Shown: positions 1-11,460 of the stretch, in pieces
Layout of the letters: every line of letters starts with the position of its first letter
Position numbering within the stretch: the first letter of the stretch is position 1
Notes under the pieces: generated by a model
The model's input: only the letters and a program-made list of their open reading frames with translations
Told to the model about the DNA's origin: nothing
Database searches by the model: none
Source: Theodoxus fluviatilis
Lineage: Eukaryota > Mollusca > Gastropoda > Cycloneritida > Neritidae
Assembly (NCBI GenBank): GCA_034096865.1
Contig: JAWQFJ010005913.1
Coordinates: forward strand, 22,799-86,798
Length of the DNA: 64,000 bases
Direction of reading: 5' to 3'
Translations under genes and position numbers: made by a program

Positions 1-484
1 AGTAAATTGTTTTGTTAGTAGTCTTTTACTGAGGGTACACATTGTGTTTGAATTAAGTAGAGTATCAAGCTATGGTACACTCAGCAACTGTTATTTAAAT
101 AAACTCACTGTGTTGTCTCAAGTGACTCTTCTACCATTTATGGAAATGTAGACATTTTCATGTGCAAGGAATTTGTAAGGATATTCTGCTATTCTGTTAA
201 TGAAAAAGCAATATGACTCCCCCTCTTCCATCAGTAATGTGAATTGCTTTTGTGTTTTTGGATGAATGATTCTGCACACTCTTCATGGTCTTTGTTCTTT
301 TAAGATTGCATTGGAAGAAGAGCTCTTGAATTTAAAGTGCATTACCCAATGATAATCAGTATTGAAATAGAAATATTTTGGGGAAAATAACGAGAAAGCA
401 GAGAGGAAGCAATGGTGAAACAGAGGGGAAAGTCAAGTGCAATGGTGCTGGTCCATGACTGGAGGGCTGACCCACTGTTGCCCA
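1..484. other. Unassigned AT-rich sequence
   Basis: No exon with a convincing splice context and no recognisable element. It may be intronic to the gene whose exon lies at 2188. Confidence 0.4.
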
Positions 485-1856
485 GTGGCTGGCCCTGGTG
501 GCATTGACAGCTGTGTGGATACTCCAGTGCCGTCACTGGCCCTGGTGGCATTGACAGCTGTGTGGATACTCCAGTGCCGTCACTGGCCCTGGTGGCATTG
601 ACAGCTGTGTGGATACTCCAGTGCCGTCACTGGCCCTGGTGGCATTGACAGCTGTATGGATACTCCAGTACCGTCACTGGCCCTGGTAGCATTGACAGCT
701 GTGTGGATACTCCAGTGCCGTCACTGGCCCTGGTGGCATTGACAGCTGTGTGGATACTCCAGTGCCGTCATTGGCCCAGGTAGTATTGACAGCTGTGTGG
801 ATACTCCAGTGCCGTCACTGGCCCTGGTGGCATTGACAGCTGTGTGGATACTCCAGTGCCGTCACTGGCCCTGGTGGCATTGACAGCTGTGTGGATACTC
901 CAGTGCCGTCATTGGCCCAGGTAGTATTGACAGCTGTGTGGATACTCCAGTGCCGTCACTGGCCCTGGTGGCATTGACAGCTGTGTGGATACTCCAGTGC
1001 CGTCACTGGCCCTGGTGGCATTGACAGCTGTGTGGATACTCCAGTGCCGTCACTGGCCCTGGTGGCATTGACAGCTGTGTGGATACTCCAGTGCCGTCAC
1101 TGGCCCTGGTGGCATTGACAGCTGTGTGGATACTCCAGTGCCGTCACTGGCCCTGGTGGCATTGACAGCTGTGTGGATACTCCAGTGCCGTCACTGGCCC
1201 TGGTGGCATTGACAGCTGTGTGGATACTCCAGTGCGTCACTGGCCCTGGTGGCATTGACAGCTGTGTGGATACTCCAGTGCCGTCACTGGCCCTGGTGGC
1301 ATTGACAGCTGTGTGGATACTCCAGTGCCGTCACTGGCCCTGGTGGCATTGACAGCTGTGTGGATACTCCAGTGCCGTCACTGGCCCTGGTGGCATTGAC
1401 AGCTGTGTGGATACTCCAGTGCCGTCACTGGCCCTGGTGGCATTGACAGCTGTGTGGATACACCAGTGCTGTCACTGGCCCTGGTGGCATTGACAGCTGT
1501 GTGGATACTCCAGTGCCGTCACTGGCCCTGGTGGCATTGACAGCTGTGTGGATACTCCAGTGCCATCACTGGCCCTGGTGGCATAGACAGCTGTGTGGAT
1601 ACTCCAGTGCCATCACTGGCCCTGGTGGCATTGACAGCTGTGTGGATACTCCAGTGCCGTCACTGGCCCTGGTGGCATTGACAGCTGTGTGGATACTCCA
1701 GTGCCGTCACTGGCCCTGGTGGCATTGAAAGCTGTGTGGATACTCCAGTGCCGTCACTGGCCCTGGTGGCATTGACAGCTGTGTGGATACTCCAGTGCCG
1801 TCACTGGCCCTGGTGGCATTGACAGCTGTGTGGATACTCCAGTGCCGTCACTGGCA
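485..1856. repeat. Minisatellite, 47-bp unit, about 29 copies
   Basis: A head-to-tail array whose unit contains CTGGCCCTGGTGGCATTGAC followed by AGCTGTGTGGATACTCCAGT. Successive copies start at 491, 538 and so on, a 47-bp step. Copies are nearly identical, with a few variants such as a TTGGCCCAGGTAGTATTGAC form at about 771 and 910. The unit is not a multiple of three, so open frames across it drift between frames and are not coding evidence. Confidence 0.97.
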
Positions 1857-2187
1857 TGGTGCTTGACCTGCATGCATGCCTCCTTCCACCCAGGAGTGAC
1901 ACTGGGAGCCTGTGAGGGCAGTATGGCATGCTTGTATGTGGCCATGAGCCAGAATGTGGTTTGAATACTCCGTAGGAAATGTGGATGATGCTGGTATCTG
2001 ACTGTGTCCTTCCGTTGTGTTTGTTGTCATGTGCTAGTAAAGGAACTATTAAGAGGCCCAATGGAGGGGGGGTGGGGATGTCAAGTATAAAGTGGTTTGA
2101 GACATAGTGGTGAGTGATGAGTCACCTCATGCAGTCAATGTCTCTACCATCTGACCTTTAACCTGGTGTCTTGTTGCTGTGTTGCAG
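1857..2187. other. Non-coding spacer before the 2188 exon
   Basis: Unique sequence. Its last bases, TTGTTGCTGTGTTGCAG, form a good 3' splice acceptor for the exon at 2188. Nothing else is recognisable. Confidence 0.5.
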
Positions 2188-2290
2188 GTGGAAGGGGGGT
2201 CAGGGGATGGAGTGGTGGTTCGCCAGAGTCAGCAACCTGCCTCCCTGCACAGCCAACCCAGTGAGACCTATGAGGAGATTGGTGCCACAG
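2188..2290 (+). CDS. Internal exon of a tyrosine-motif tail protein
   Basis: This is a 103-bp exon with acceptor GTTGCAG at 2187 and donor GTACTT at 2291. The chosen frame reads 34 codons plus one base and contains SQQPASLHSQPSETYEEIGAT. TYEEI is the consensus site for Src-family SH2 domains when phosphorylated, and the residues around it are Ser/Gln/Pro-rich, so this looks like a disordered cytoplasmic tail. The leftover base fits two downstream choices in phase. One is a direct splice to 15518, giving a Glu codon at the junction. The other is the candidate exon at 8190, which joins on to 15469. The frame is preferred because it joins a tail with four more tyrosine motifs at 15.5 kb. I do not recognise the protein; exons further upstream lie outside the window. 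Confidence 0.6.
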
Positions 2291-2335
2291 GTACTTAGCT
2301 GACCCTTGTATTCCTATGTCCAATCTTTGCTTTCA

Positions 2336-3200
2336 TTTTTGACTCACATGCGAAGCAAAAGTGAGTCTATGTACTGAGCCGTTTCGTCCGTCCGTCCGTC
2401 CGTCCGGGCGTCCGTCCGTCCGTCCGGGCGTAAAAAACTTAAACGTTGGATTTTTCTCGGAGACTATTAAGTCTATCAACATCAAATGTGGCATGATGGT
2501 GTATGATAACAAGGCCTCAAAAAACATACATAGTGACTTGACCTTGCTTCAAGGTCAAGGTCACAGGAGCCATAAATGTGGTCTCAAAAACAGTCATTTT
2601 TCACATTTTCCCAATTTTCTCCCACGTTATTGAGAATGGCGACCTTAGCTACAAGTGGTATATAGGTCAAAGCAAGCCCTATCTTTTGATACCAGTTTGG
2701 TTGACCTTGCTTCAAGGTCAAGGTCACAGGAGCTCTTCAAAGTTGGATTGTATACATATTTTGAAGTGACCTTGACCCTGAACTATGGAAGATAACTGTT
2801 TCAAACTTTATAATTATGTGGGGCACATGTTATACTTTCATCATGAGACACATTTGGTCACATATCATCAAGGTCAAGGTCACTTTGACCCTTATGAAAT
2901 GTGACGAAAATGAGGTAGTGAACCACTAAAAGTGACTATATCTCATGGTAGAAAGTGCCAATAAGCACCATTGTGCTTCCTATGTCTTGAATTAACAGCT
3001 TTGTGTTCCATGACCTTGGATGACCTTGACCTTGGGTCAAGGTCACATGTATTTTGGTAGGAAAAATGTGTAAAGCATTTCTTTGTGTATGATGTCATTG
3101 GTAGGTTTAGTTGTTTGACCTTGAAGGTCACCTGAAGGTCAAGGTCATATAAAGGTCAAGGTCAAGCATGTGAGTCGTATGGGCTTTGCCCTTCTTGTTT
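2336..3200 (+). mobile_element. TCAAGGTCA-rich interspersed element, copy 1
   Basis: It begins with GACTCACATGCGAAGC and AAAAGTGAGTC, a short palindromic end, followed by a CCGT/GGCG-rich run (CGTCCGTCCG). It ends near GGGCTTTGCCCTTCTTG. The interior is packed with AGGTCA/TGACCT hexamers, often as TCAAGGTCAAGGTCA. A second copy in the opposite orientation lies at 32652-34128, so this is a dispersed repeat. No protein is encoded. The class is unknown; it behaves like a non-autonomous element. Confidence 0.8.
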
Positions 3201-3852
3201 GTCATTGGACTAGAGTGTGTTTATGTTTTTAACATTAACCAGGCCAAAGTTGCAATGACCTTTTTCTTTCTTTCTTTCTATTTTTTCACATTTAAAAATC
3301 ACCAGAAATACTGACCCATAATGAAATTGTCAGTATGTATGCATTGTGTAGATGTAAGGCTTGACAATCAGATGAGTGATAATGAAGCTGCAAAATGCTG
3401 TGGAAGCTGCCCCCATTTGGATTTGGAGGAAACACATGCTGCCCTGATTGGCTTGATGTCTTCCGCAATTTTAGCTACAGGATACCTTACCTCCAGGTGG
3501 TAAATCAGTGCTGCTCTGGGCCGGCAGTGCAAGTATTACTGGAGCAGGCCCCAAAAGCACACAGACCACAGCAATGCAGCTGGTGAGGAAGGTCACGGTG
3601 CAGCACAAGCTGCATGTGTGTCAGTTGGCTCCTGCAGCACTGACAGCATTAGTCTACACAGCAGGAGAAACAGCAACTGTGGATGAAAAACCAACCACAC
3701 TTGAAAATGCACTTAATTAATAGAACAGGAAATGATGCATTGGCTGGAGTTGTTGGCACCAGAGTGAGGTGACTGGATGTGATGGTTCATTCCCTGCTTG
3801 GGATGACTCCACTGCCGCCTTCCATCATTTCATGCATTAATTTCATGTGTGT
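3201..3852. other. Intronic spacer with a dispersed repeat at 3385-3585
   Basis: Positions 3385-3585 are similar to 49290-49460 in the same orientation; both hold GGAGGAAACACATGCTGCCC. The element class is unknown. The rest is unique sequence without an evident gene. Confidence 0.6.
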
Positions 3853-4720
3853 TTAACCCTCTGCGCGCCGTCGGCGGTCATGACCACCGACGTTGTTACC
3901 TCCCCTCACAGCCGTCGGCGGTTACAGTCGACAGACGGATAGGCATGTTTGAATCTGGCGCCGTTTGCTATGAATCTTGGGATTGTGAGAGCTCTCTACG
4001 CATGGAGACTGCGCAGAAGAGCCTCGCTTTCATAATAACAGTCGCCATATTTTTTCACTGCAAGTGTGCGAATTTAGAGCGAATTTTGAAGTTACCGATC
4101 GAGGTAGACACGCTGCTGCGCAATTTCGACTGCACACGCTGGCCCAGAAATGGCTTAGCTCGATCCTGATGAAGAGCGAATCTTTGAAATATTGGTCGAT
4201 TCTGACTCGGAAGAAGAATTCCATGGCTTCACAGAAGAAGATTTCTTCGAGTTTGCCACAGACTGACAGTGACTGCTGACGAAATCGAAGTTGAACCAGC
4301 CCAGTCCAAGATTCCGTCTGCGTATGACCACTCATGGTTGCTGTGGCAAACTCGACCAAATCTTCCTCTGTGAAGCCATGGAATTCTTCTTCCGAGTCAG
4401 AATCGAACAATATTTCAAAGATTCACTCTTCATCAGGATCAAGCTCAGCCATTTCTGGGCCAGCGTGTGCAATCGAAATCGCGCAGCAGCGTGTCTACCT
4501 CGATCGGTAACTTCTACATTCGCGCATGGACTCTCCTCAACATGTGCCCGATGAGGTATCTAAATTGAATGCTTTTCATCTCTATTTCAACTAATAAAGT
4601 TGTTGACTTTATGGTCGACGAAACGAATCGCTACGCTGGTCAAGTAAGGGCGAAGCAAGGAAGCGATGCGGGAATTTATTCTCGAGTAAGTCAGTGGCAC
4701 TCAACACGTTTTTTTATTTG
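3853..4720 (+). mobile_element. Degenerate piggyBac-like transposon with an internal inverted repeat
   Basis: The left end is TTAA followed by CCCTCTGCGCGCCGTCGG, as expected for a piggyBac terminus on a TTAA target. Two inverted arms of about 184 bp follow (4079-4262 and 4340-4523). Each arm carries the same ORF start, an acidic segment with DSDSEEEFHGFTEED, but each has a different in-frame stop: TAG at the third codon in the left arm, TGA at the tenth in the right. At 4569-4699 a + strand frame contains VDETNRYAGQ and YSRVSQW, which matches the early part of DDE_Tnp_1_7 (piggyBac) transposases. The rest of the transposase and the right terminus were not found, so this is a rearranged relic. 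Confidence 0.7.
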
Positions 4721-4904
4721 TGTTGTCTCAGGGGTTTTTTCTTATCATATTGTATTGCATGGACATAAATTTCAGTGGGTCTATCAGAGAGAGCATTCAA
4801 TTTTCCATCTTTCCTCCAAAAAGTTTGCCTCTATAGCAAATAATAAAATAATTGTATATTTCTAAACAGAAGAGGGGTCTCGGTTTTTGGGCACGCCCAG
4901 AAAA

Positions 4905-7900
4905 TTACTGGCGCGTGCTACAAAGCCAGACAGCACTCGCTACAAAGCCAGACAGCAGTCGCTACAAAGCCAGACAGCACTCGCTACAAAGCCAGACAGC
5001 AGTCGCTACAAAACCAGACAGCACTCGCTACAAAGTAGGACAGCACGTGCTACAAAGCCAGACAGCACTCGCTACAAAGCTAGACAGCAGTCGCTACAAA
5101 ACCAGACAGCAGTCGCTACAAAGCCAGACAGCAGTCGCTACAAAGCCAGACAGCAGTCGCTACACAGTAGGACAGCACTCGCTACAAAGCCAGACAGCAG
5201 TCGCTACAAAGTAGGACAGCACTCGCTACAAAGCCAGACACCACTTGCTACAAAGCCAGACAGCACGTGCTACAAAGCCAGACAGCGCTCACTACAAAGC
5301 CAGACAACACTCGCTACAAAGTAGGACAGCAGTCGCTACAAAGCCAGACAACACTTGCTACAAAGCCAGACAGCACGTGCTACAAAGCCAGACAGCACTC
5401 GCTACAAAGCCAGACAACACTCGCTACAAAGTAGGACAGCACTCGCTACAAAGCCAGGCAGCACTCGCTACAAAGCCAGACAGCACTCGCTACAAAGCTA
5501 GACGGCACTCGCTACAAAGCCAGACAGCACTTGCTACAAAGCCAGACAGCACTCGCTACAAAGCCAGACAGCACTCGCTACAAAGCTAGACAGCACTCGC
5601 TACAAAGCCAGACAGCACTTGCTACAAAGCCAGACAGCACTCGCTACAAAGCCAGACAGCACTCGCTACAAAGCTAGACAGCACTTGCTACAAAGCCAGA
5701 CAGCACTTGCTACAAAGCCAGACAGCACTCGCTACAAAGTAGGACAGCACTTGCTACAAAGCCAGACAGCACTCGCTACAAAGCCAGACAGCACTCGCTA
5801 CAAAGCTAGACAGCACTCGCTACAAAGCCAGACAGCACTTGCTACAAAGCCAGACAGCACTTGCTACAAAGCCAGACAGCACTTGCTACAAAGCCAGACA
5901 GCAGTCGCTACAAAGCCAGACAGCACTCGCTACAAAGCCAGACAGCACTTGCTACAAAGCCAGACAGCACTTGCTACAAAGCCAGACAGCACTTGCTACA
6001 AAGCCAGACAGCACTCGCTACAAAGCCAGACAACACTCGCTACAAAGTAGGACAGCAGTCGCTACAAAGCCAGACAGCACGTGCTACAAAGCCAGACAGC
6101 ACTTGCTACAAAGCCAGACAGCACTCGCTACAAAGTAGGACAGCACTTGCTACAAAGCCAGACAGCACTCGCTACAAAGCCAGACAGCACTCGCTACAAA
6201 GCTAGACAGCACTCGCTACAAAGCTAGACAGCACTCGCTACAAAGCCAGACAGCACTTGCTACAAAGCCAGACAGCACTCGCTACAAAGCCAGACAGCAC
6301 TTGCTACAAAGCCAGACAGCACTTGCTACAAAGCCAGACAGCACTTGCTACAAAGCCAGACAGCAGTCGCTACAAAGCCAGACAACACTCGCTACAAAGT
6401 AGGACAGCAGTCGCTACAAAGCCAGACAGCACGTGCTACAAAGCCAGACAGCACTTGCTACAAAGCCAGACAGCACTCGCTACAAAGCCAGACAACACTC
6501 GCTACAAAGTAGGACAGCAGTCGCTACAAAGCCAGACAGCACGTGCTACAAAGCCAGACAACATTTGCTACAAAGCCGGACAGCTCTCTCTACAAAGCCA
6601 GACAGCACTCGCTACAAAGCCAGACAGCACTTGCTACAAATTAGGACAGCAGGTGCTACAAAGCCAGACAGCACGCAAAGCCAGACAGCACGTGCTACAA
6701 AGCCAGACAACATTTGCTACAAAGCCAGACAGCACTCGCTACAAAGCCAGACAACACTTGCTACAAAGTAGGACAGCAGTCGCTACAAAGCCAGACAGCA
6801 GTCGCTACAAAGCCAGACAGCACATGCTACAAAGCCAGACAGCACTCGCTACAAAGCCAGACAGCACGTGCTACAAAGCCAGACAGCACTCGCTACAAAG
6901 CCAGACAGCACTCGCTACAAAGCCAGACAGCACTCGCTACAAAGCCAGACAGCACTCGCTATAAAGCCAGACAACACTTGCTACAAAGCCAGACAGCACT
7001 CGCTACAAAGCCAGACAACACTCGCTACAAAGTAGGACAGCACTCGCTACAAAGCCAGACAGCACTCGCTACAAAGCCAGACAGCACTCGCTATAAAGCC
7101 AGACAGCACTCGCTACAAAGCCAAACAGCACTCGCTACAAAGCCAGACAGCACTCGCTACAAAGCCAGACAACACTCACTACAAAGTAGGACAGCACGTG
7201 CTACAAAGCCAGACAGCACTCGCTACAAAACCAGACAGCACTCGCTACAAAGTAGGACAGCACGTGCTACAAAGCCAGACAGCACTCGCTACAAAACCAG
7301 ACAGCACTCGCTACAAAGTAGGACAGCACGTGCTACAAAGCCAGACAGCACTCACTACAAAACCAGACAGCACTCGCTACAAAGTAGGACAGCACGTGCT
7401 ACAAAGCCAGACAGCACTCGCTACAAAGCTAGACAGCAGTCGCTACAAAACCAGACAGCACTCGCTACAAAGTAGGACAGCACGTGCTACAAAGCCAGAC
7501 AGCACGTGCTACAAAGCCAGACAGCACTCGCTACAAAACCAGACAGCACTCACTACAAAGCCAGACAGCACTCGCTACAAAGCCAGACAGCACTCGCTAT
7601 AAAGCCAGACAGCACTCGCTACAAAGCCAGACAGCACTCGCTACAAAGCTAGACAGCACTCGCTACAAAACCAGACAGCAGTCGCTACAAAGCCAGACAG
7701 CACTCGCTACAAAGCCAGACAGCACTCGCTATAAAGCCAGACAGCACTCGCTACAAAGCCAGACAGCACTCGCTACAAAGCCAGACAGCACTCGCTACAA
7801 AGCCAGACAGCACTCGCTACAAAGCCAGACAGCACTCGCTACAAAGCCAGACAGCACTCGCTACAAAGCCAGACATCACGTGTTACAAAGCCAGACAGCA

Positions 7901-8140
7901 CTCGCTACAAAGCCAGACATCACGTGTTACAAAGCCAGACAGCACTCGCTACAAAGCCAGACAGCACTCGCTACAAAACCAGACAGCACTCGCTACAAAG
8001 CCAGACAGCAGTCGCTACAAAGCCAGACAGCAGTCGCTACAAAGCCAGACAGCAGTCGCTACAAAGCCAGACAGCACTCGCTACAAAGTAGGACAGCACT
8101 CGCTACAAAGTAGGACAGCACTCGCTACAAAGTCGGACAG
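4905..8140. repeat. Minisatellite, 22-bp unit, about 147 copies
   Basis: A long head-to-tail array. Each unit combines GCTACAAAG with CCAGACAGCA and a variable dinucleotide step. The main variants are GCCAGAC, GTAGGAC, GCTAGAC and AACCAGAC in the middle, and CTCGC, CTTGC, GTCGC or CGTGC at the junction; the last creates CACGTG. Because 22 is one more than a multiple of three, the translation has a 22-residue period (containing LQSQTALATKPDS) that appears in all three frames. The overlapping long frames here are therefore an arithmetic effect, not a protein gene. Confidence 0.97.
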
Positions 8141-8189
8141 CCAGAGTTGAGGGCCTCCTTACTGCATTCTGTTTTGGCCTTGTCAGCAG

Positions 8190-8344
8190 GGCTGGGGTTT
8201 GGGGCAGCTGCGCCTGTGCCACCCTCTGTGGACTCGCTGCATCTGATCACGCAGCACCATCAGGAGGAGAGAGGCCACAAGAACTGCACAAGCCCTGATG
8301 AAGGCCTCCACCATCGCCCCGACAGCCAGCTTCCCTCGGGCAAG
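8190..8344 (+). CDS. Candidate (cassette) exon of the tyrosine-motif gene
   Basis: The acceptor is TTGTCAGCAG, after a pyrimidine-rich run, and the donor is AAG/GTGAAT at 8345. The frame reads two bases then 51 codons, containing LGFGAAAPVPPSVDS and HHQEERGHKNC. It accepts the single leftover base of the 2188-2290 exon and ends in phase 0, which fits the acceptor before 15469. The phase match at both ends is the main support; the sequence is low in recognisable motifs. An overlapping frame with GEYANFAFAIYIPPS ends at a second possible donor (8397) and cannot be excluded. This may be an alternative exon or chance. Confidence 0.35.
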
Positions 8345-9243
8345 GTGAATATGCCAACTTCGCTTTTGCCATCTACATCCCCCCCTCTAATATGAAGGTA
8401 AAGGTGTGAATTATATAGTGAAGGACTTTTCACCCATGACTGGAACTCAAACTGCTTTGCATTTTTCTCCCTGATCACCGGGCCGCATGATCAATCCATC
8501 ACTGGCATCTGACAACAAACACAGATAAGATGCACACAGAGTACCAACTCCACTCCATGGGGAGCATTCCATCCCAGTGCTGACTCATGGCCAGGGTTAA
8601 TTGCTCTACAGTATGCCATCACTGCCCTCACAGCTTCATGAAAGAGAACCTTTATAATGAATGACATTTTTTCATTCCTTTCCTAAGCATGGGATCTGGC
8701 TAACAAAACTTGTATTTGCATGGCTTTTAATGGCTAACAGAACACTACTTCATCTCGCTCCTTGACACCAAAGATCCTAATGGCCTCAACCTGAAGAGCT
8801 AAATCCCCCTCCCCCCCCCCCCCCCCTCCCCCCCCCAAACCACCCCCCTTCCCCCCCTATCCCTCATCAACAACTTCCTCACCCTCCTCCACGAGATTTG
8901 ACTCATGCATCCGCCTCCCCTTACACCTCACAGCTGCATTTCCTCCTGTTCACACTTTTGTGTTGTCTTGATGAAGAGTTTAGACTCGAAACATCGACCC
9001 TGTTGTTTTGTATATTGTTAAAAGCCGGGAACAGTAACATTGATTTTTTTCTTATTTTAATGGTGACAAAAGAGAACCCATCTGCCATGTTGTTGGAAAT
9101 AAGAAGTGGCTGAAAGTGACAAATTGTGCGAAGAGCATGTCAATCACCAGAGCAGGCAACTGCTTGAATGCTTTACTGTCGGTTCACAAGGCTCCAAGGA
9201 AGCTCACTCCCTTCCCCCATCCCCTGGCAGGATCCCAGCAGAC
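8345..9243. other. Intronic sequence with a poly-C tract
   Basis: Positions 8806-8860 form a near-pure C tract. The rest shows no gene or element. Confidence 0.5.
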
Positions 9244-9917
9244 AAACCTAGTCCCCTGTATTACGAAATACATGGTTATTCTGTGTCAGGCCGGCGAACC
9301 TAGTCCCCTGTATTACGAAATACATGCTTATTCTGTGTCAGGCCGGTGAACCTAGTCCCCTGTATTACGATATACATGGTTATTCTGTGTCAGGCCGGCA
9401 AACCTAGTGCCCTGTATTACGAAATACATGCTTATTCTGTGTCAGGCCGGCAAACCTAGTCCCCTGTATTACGAAATACATGCTTATTCTGTGTCAGGCC
9501 GGCAAACCTAGTCCCCTGTATTACGAAATACATGGTTATTCTGTGTCAGGCCGGCAAACCTAGTCCCCTGTATTACAAAATACATGCTTATTCTGTGTCA
9601 GGCCGGCAAACCTAGTCCCCTGTATTACGAAATACATGCTTATTCTGTGTCAGGCCGGCAAACCTAGTCCCCTGTATTACGAAATACATGGTTATTCTGT
9701 GTCAGGCCGGCGAACCTAGTCCCCTGTATTACGAAATACATGCTTATTCTGTGTCAGGCCGGCAAACCTAGTCCCCTGTATTACGAAATACATGCTTATT
9801 CTGTGTCAGGCCGGCAAACCTAGTCCCCTGTATTACGAAATACATGGTTATTCTGTGTCAGGCCGGCGAACCTAGTCCCCTGTATTACGAAATACATGCT
9901 TATTCTGTGTCAGGCCG
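9244..9917. repeat. Minisatellite, 52-bp unit, about 13 copies, with a trimeric higher-order pattern
   Basis: The unit contains CCTAGTCCCCTGTATTACGA and TTATTCTGTGTCAGGCCGGC. GAAATACATG recurs at a 52-bp step (9421, 9473). A G/C variant (ATGGTT or ATGCTT) alternates: from the third unit on it follows G-C-C-G-C-C-G-C-C-G-C, a 156-bp higher-order unit. Each copy has a small dyad, TGTATT-ACGA-AATACA. Confidence 0.95.
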
Positions 9918-10865
9918 ACTGGGATGGCAGGGCACCTAACAAAATCCATGAAATCACTTCTGTATGGGGTGAGCGACTCTCCCTCATATCACTCGCCAGA
10001 AGAGACAAGGTTGTGCTCTGCTGTTCCCAGATCAGCTATTTTGTTCTGACACACTCATATTTGTTGCGGTCAGAGCCTCCTCCTCCACCTGAGTGCCATG
10101 CTTGCCAGTGCAAACTCACCATGTGGCACAATCTGTAGACTTGCTCATCTACAGAATGGGTCAAGCAGTCTATCAGACATTTTTAAAGAGCCTCTTGTTG
10201 TGATGAAATCTTTGAAAGATTCTGAGTTTTATTCTTGTCCTTAACGGCTTCAGTTCTATTGTGTCTTTATTGTGTTTTTAAAATATTTATCCATTTATAT
10301 CTTTTGAGGTAATTTTATAAATCAACATTTCTATAGGGGAGTTATGTTATAGCCTGGTGTGGCCTACTCGGCTGATGGGCCCATCCCTAAGTGCTTTGTA
10401 AGTGACTTGGGACATCAAGATGTGACTTTTTTGTCATTGGAGATTTTATGTAGCCCACGCAGGCTGATGGGCAGTGGAAATTGAATCTATCTCATAGATT
10501 GCATGTAACTGTTACATGAATCATAATAGAATCCACTGTCATGAGGTATATGATAAAATTAAGTGTTTAAATCAACATTGTGGCCTTGTATAGCCCACAA
10601 GGCTGATAAGCCCTTAAGCTCCATCCATCCATCAGCAGCTGCTGCAAGAACTCACGTCAATGGAGCTTTTGGGATCTGCTCCACTAGCTCAGACACGGGC
10701 AGCCCCAAACAGCCTGTGCCACCAGGGGATATCAGTGTGGGAGGCAGACTTATGACCCACTTGGGCATTTGCTCTTGTGACAAATCCACCTGGATGCAGC
10801 CCCAGCTGTGTGCTGCATCTAGATGTCATCTTTTGCAGCCAGGTGTTTGCGTAATCAACAGGGAG
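9918..10865. repeat. Degenerate SINE-like fragments
   Basis: Three short segments (about 10345-10390, 10450-10475 and 10580-10635) carry a stem of the form TAGCCCAC...GGCTGATGGGC, and the last ends in CCATCCATCCATC. They match the 3' part of the SINE-like copies at 23380-23700 and 25215-25405. The rest is unassigned. Confidence 0.5.
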
Positions 10866-11460
10866 CACTTCACTTCACTTCACTTGTCCCGTAGTCTGGA
10901 CGACCGTTGCGGCACCACAGATGATCTGGCAACCAGTTCTCTCCATTCCTCTCGCCTCTCAGACTGTCTCAAGGCTTCGCTGAGCCTCATCCCTGTCCAC
11001 TCTGAGACGTTGTCCTCCCATCTTTTCCTTTGTCTGCCTCTCCTCCTCCCTCCTTTTACTGTGCCTTTTAACACAGTCTTGGCAAGCCCTGATGATCATG
11101 AGACATGCCCATACCACTTTAGTTTGCGTCTTTTCACAGTGGTCAGTAGTTCTTCATGGGGCCCGATGGTTGTCTGATTCTGTTTCGGACTTCCTCGTTT
11201 GTGATGCGGTCCTTGTAGGAGATGACGAGGAGTCGTCGAAAGCATCTCATTTACGTGGCCTGTATCCTTCTCTCCAAGTCAGCTGTTAGTGTCCATGACT
11301 CACAGGCATACAAAAATATGGACATGACCAGGGCGCGCATCAGTCTGATCTTTGAGCTGAGGGTTATGTTCCTGTCCTTCCAGATGTCTTGAGTTTTGTG
11401 ACAACAAGGGGCATTACAGATCAAAGCACCCACAGCTGTCTGAAAGGGGAAGTCCTTCGT
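10866..11460 (-). pseudogene. LINE reverse-transcriptase 3' fragment
   Basis: Read on the - strand, the fragment begins with the end of an RT domain (RLMRALVMSIFLYACESWTL, 11430-11260). After a frame change it continues with HEELLTTVKRRKLKWYGHVS and then GRRRGRQRKRWEDNVSEWTG and SSVVPQRSSRLRDK, ending at 10880. This order is typical of the C-terminus of a very common animal non-LTR retrotransposon family. The coding sequence is broken by frameshifts and stops. The 3' end is followed on its strand by a few AAGTG repeats (plus strand 10866-10883), a short-repeat tail as left by target-primed insertion. Confidence 0.85.

Noticed and set aside
4905..8140. Many overlapping + strand open frames of 100-250 codons (LQSQTALATKPDS type)
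   Set aside because: They are the same 22-bp unit read in three frames; 22 is 1 modulo 3, so all frames give the same cyclic peptide. No splice sites, initiation context or conservation.
10563..11177. 204-codon + strand frame
   Set aside because: It is antisense to the LINE C-terminal coding sequence, which has clear family motifs on the - strand.
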